Of a DNA stretch of 25,376 nucleotides, positions 23,429-25,376 are shown in pieces. The stretch comes from Moraxella bovis (GTDB taxonomy: Bacteria > Pseudomonadota > Gammaproteobacteria > Pseudomonadales > Moraxellaceae): assembly GCF_002014975.1 (NCBI RefSeq), contig NZ_MUXV01000041.1, positions 1 through 25,376 on the forward strand. The letters are read 5' to 3'. Numbering within the stretch: the first letter of the stretch is position 1; each line of letters opens with the position of its first letter. The notes under the pieces were generated by a model, which worked only from the letters and a program-made list of their open reading frames with translations, ran no database searches and had not been told where the DNA came from. The position numbers and the translations under genes were made by a program.

Positions 23429-25120
23429 ATGCCCCACAGAAACAACCCACCGCCCAGCTTTGGCTTTCGCTCGCTGTTTGCACGGCTGTTTATCAGCGTG
23501 TTTTTGGCGATTATCGCCTTTGCCATTGCCATGATTTTGCTTGCCCAGCTTGTCCATAACAACTCCGACAGCATGAAATCCAAGGTCATCGCAGGGCAAA
23601 TCGTGGGGCAAATTGACCCTTTTTTGGTCGAAGTGGATAAGCTAAGCAAAGACAATAACCGCTTGCAAGCCCGTTTTATCCTTGCCGTGGTCAAAAAAAG
23701 CTTTGATATTTTTGATGAAAGCCTAAACGCCAAAATCGGACTCTACGACCCCAATCGCAGGCTTATTTTGCAGACCGAAGACACCGAACTGCCCGAACGT
23801 CTGCCCCCCACCCCGTCATGGCTTGCCGAGACATTGCCCACCCTATCAGGCAAAGAGCCACATCATGTCATCTTAAAGACCAGCTCGGGTTACTCGGTGT
23901 GGTATGAGAGCCGAAAACCACCCAAGGAACGTCCGTTTTTGGGCATGTTTAACTTCTTTACTGGCACGTTTTTGCTTATTCTTATCATGACGGCGGTGCT
24001 GTGGGGTATTACCCATAACATGACGTGGCGACTCAACCAGATGAGTCGCAAGATGGCAAAAATGGGCGATGGGGATTTTAGTGTGCGGGTCAATCAGACG
24101 GGCAATGATGAGATTGCCATGCTCGCCTATGGCTTTAACCAATCTGCCGAGAAGATAGAGCGACTCATCAATGCCAACAGCCTACTGCTCGCCCACGCCA
24201 GTCATGAGTTTAGAACGCCGATTACTCGCATTCGCTTGCAGATTGAGATGATGGACATGCTCACCCAAAAGCTCGACCCTGCCGACAAAGCCAAATTTGA
24301 CAAGCGCGCCAATGCCATCAATCGTGACTTAACAGGGCTTAATGATTTGGTTGAGAGCATTCTCTTGGTGAGTCGTCTGGACGCAGGTCATGCTCTGCAA
24401 GCCAATGAAAGCGTGGATTTGGTAGAGCTTATCAAAAGCGAATGCCAACACTATACCGAAGCGACGCTCTTTGCTGAGCCTGTGACGATGATGGCACAGC
24501 CCAAACTGCTGACGCATTTGGTGCGTAATCTCATCAATAACGCTCTCATTCATGGCGCACCCCCTGTGGAAGTCTATGCCTATGGCTCGCCCAGTGTGGA
24601 AGAAGCAGGCTTCATCCCCAAAGCACTCATCGACCTTGGCAAAGGCGATGACTACATGAACATACTCGCCATTCATGACATCACAACCACCCACGGCAGT
24701 GACCATGATGAACTGGCAAGTCATCTTAATGTCAATGATGACTTGCCAGAGCAAACCGAACAGATAGACAATAAAGAAGAGAGTAGTGAAGAGCAAACGC
24801 AAACCACCCAAGATACGTCATTAGAAAAGCACACCCGCGCCTTCTTTAAACTACTCTCTCGCAACAAAGACAAAGATGATGGCAAAAAAAGCCACTATGC
24901 CGTACTGGCAATCATCGACCAAGGAGCTGGCATTCCTGTGGATAAGCGTGAAGATATATTTAGCCCCTTTGTACGACTAAAACAGGAGAAAAAAGGCTCG
25001 GGACTTGGGCTGTCGCTGGTCGCCCAAATTGCCGAAGCCCATGGCGGACATATTAGCACCGATACATGGCAGGGCAAAACTCGCTTTTTGGTGGTGTTGC
25101 CGATAAATCAGGATGGTTAA
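23429..25120 (+). CDS. Membrane sensor histidine kinase with insertion in the ATPase domain
   Basis: A 563-residue inner-membrane kinase: TM1 at about 20-42, a periplasmic sensor region at 43-172, TM2 at about 174-194, a HAMP segment at 195-248, and a HisKA domain with H259 in HASHEFRTPITRIRLQIEM. The ATPase domain has N-box LVRNLINNALIHG (364-376), G1 DQGAGI (497-502), F-box FSPFVRL and G2 GSGLGLSL (523-530). The catalytic motifs look intact. Between the N-box and G1 boxes, where related kinases have about 20-30 residues, there are about 120; residues 419-486 are acidic and Ser/Thr/Gln-rich. The kinase probably phosphorylates the regulator at 22579. There is no strong ribosome-binding site before the ATG. 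Its stop overlaps the stop of the convergent gene. Confidence 0.92.
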   Translation: MPHRNNPPPSFGFRSLFARLFISVFLAIIAFAIAMILLAQLVHNNSDSMKSKVIAGQIVGQIDPFLVEVDKLSKDNNRLQARFILAVVKKSFDIFDESLNAKIGLYDPNRRLILQTEDTELPERLPPTPSWLAETLPTLSGKEPHHVILKTSSGYSVWYESRKPPKERPFLGMFNFFTGTFLLILIMTAVLWGITHNMTWRLNQMSRKMAKMGDGDFSVRVNQTGNDEIAMLAYGFNQSAEKIERLINANSLLLAHASHEFRTPITRIRLQIEMMDMLTQKLDPADKAKFDKRANAINRDLTGLNDLVESILLVSRLDAGHALQANESVDLVELIKSECQHYTEATLFAEPVTMMAQPKLLTHLVRNLINNALIHGAPPVEVYAYGSPSVEEAGFIPKALIDLGKGDDYMNILAIHDITTTHGSDHDELASHLNVNDDLPEQTEQIDNKEESSEEQTQTTQDTSLEKHTRAFFKLLSRNKDKDDGKKSHYAVLAIIDQGAGIPVDKREDIFSPFVRLKQEKKGSGLGLSLVAQIAEAHGGHISTDTWQGKTRFLVVLPINQDG

Positions 25121-25376
25121 AATTCACGATAAAGCGACAAATACACTCTCTGATTTTGATATTGATATAACTGGGGAATATTACTCGTTACATCCTTATA
25201 GACCCAATTTAGTGTAGGTCTCATGCCTTTGTATTGCCATTTTGGATTAAATAATGACACATGGTACGTCTTTTCTCTGTCCACTCTCGGTATAGAGATG
25301 ATCTCGTGGTCATTGTCAAACTCTCTTTTACTCGTTAAATAACGAGCTTGCAGACCGGCAGTGGTTCAAAAAGTAT
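25117..25376 (-). CDS. C-terminal fragment of a Slam/DUF560-type outer-membrane beta-barrel protein (frame broken near the edge)
   Basis: A partial gene cut by the window end. The last 82 codons read as alternating amphipathic strands: AGLQARYLTSKREFD, EIISIPRVDREKTYHVSLF, then KWQYKGMRPTLNWVYKD and a closing RVYLSLYREF ending in Phe. This is the pattern of the C-terminal barrel of surface lipoprotein assembly modifiers, which move lipoproteins to the cell surface in Neisseria and Moraxella. An in-frame stop (complement of 25366-25368) interrupts the frame 9 bases from the edge, next to an A5 run (25368-25372). This could be a frameshift, a pseudogene or an end-of-sequence error. The stop codon overlaps that of the kinase tail to tail. 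Confidence 0.55.

Noticed and set aside
1..25376. tRNA, rRNA, CRISPR arrays, prophage or insertion-sequence genes
   Set aside because: No such sequence was recognised anywhere; apart from the 105-base element no mobile feature is visible.

Overview
The window reads as chromosomal DNA of a Moraxellaceae bacterium, most likely Moraxella or a close relative. Three things point there: gammaproteobacterial housekeeping and envelope genes, a complete Pil-Chp twitching-motility chemosensory cluster in the order known from Pseudomonas and Acinetobacter, and a surface-lipoprotein assembly modifier (Slam-type) fragment at the right edge. This assignment is inferred from protein character; no search was run.

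Left part (1-6250): a small YdcH/DUF465 protein on the minus strand ends at a bidirectional hairpin. It diverges from ahpF on the plus strand, the flavoprotein reductase of the alkyl hydroperoxide system, which lacks an adjacent ahpC. Next, on the minus strand, is a classical type Va autotransporter with an ESPR extended signal peptide, a repeat-rich passenger, a proline linker and a beta-barrel. The 573-base gap upstream of it carries a 105-base element with 24-base imperfect terminal inverted repeats, built like the neisserial Correia elements. A cytochrome b561 gene follows.

Centre (6286-20862, all minus strand): transcribed from right to left, pilG-pilH-pilI, a 280-base break, then pilJ-pilK-chpA-chpB and a CheW-like gene in the chpC position. 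PilJ is the membrane chemoreceptor, PilI and the ChpC-like protein are CheW scaffolds, PilK and ChpB add and remove methyl groups, and ChpA is a 2717-residue hybrid kinase feeding the receivers PilG and PilH. ChpA has five canonical His-containing Hpt domains, a long very acidic linker, a CheA-type ATPase, a CheW domain and a C-terminal receiver.

Right part (21070-25120, plus strand): a lipoprotein with a split biotinyl-lipoyl domain (membrane-fusion-protein type), an OmpR-family response regulator and a membrane histidine kinase. Both the lipoprotein and the kinase carry unusual acidic low-complexity insertions in otherwise conserved folds. The intergenic regions hold perfect dyads that look like operators, and a strong terminator separates regulator from kinase. 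The kinase converges with, and overlaps by stop codons, the C-terminal piece of a Slam/DUF560 outer-membrane protein whose frame is broken near the window edge.

The best candidates for something not well described are the Correia-like element, the lipoprotein/two-component module with its insertions, and the architecture of the giant ChpA (acidic linker plus an in-phase duplicated Hpt).
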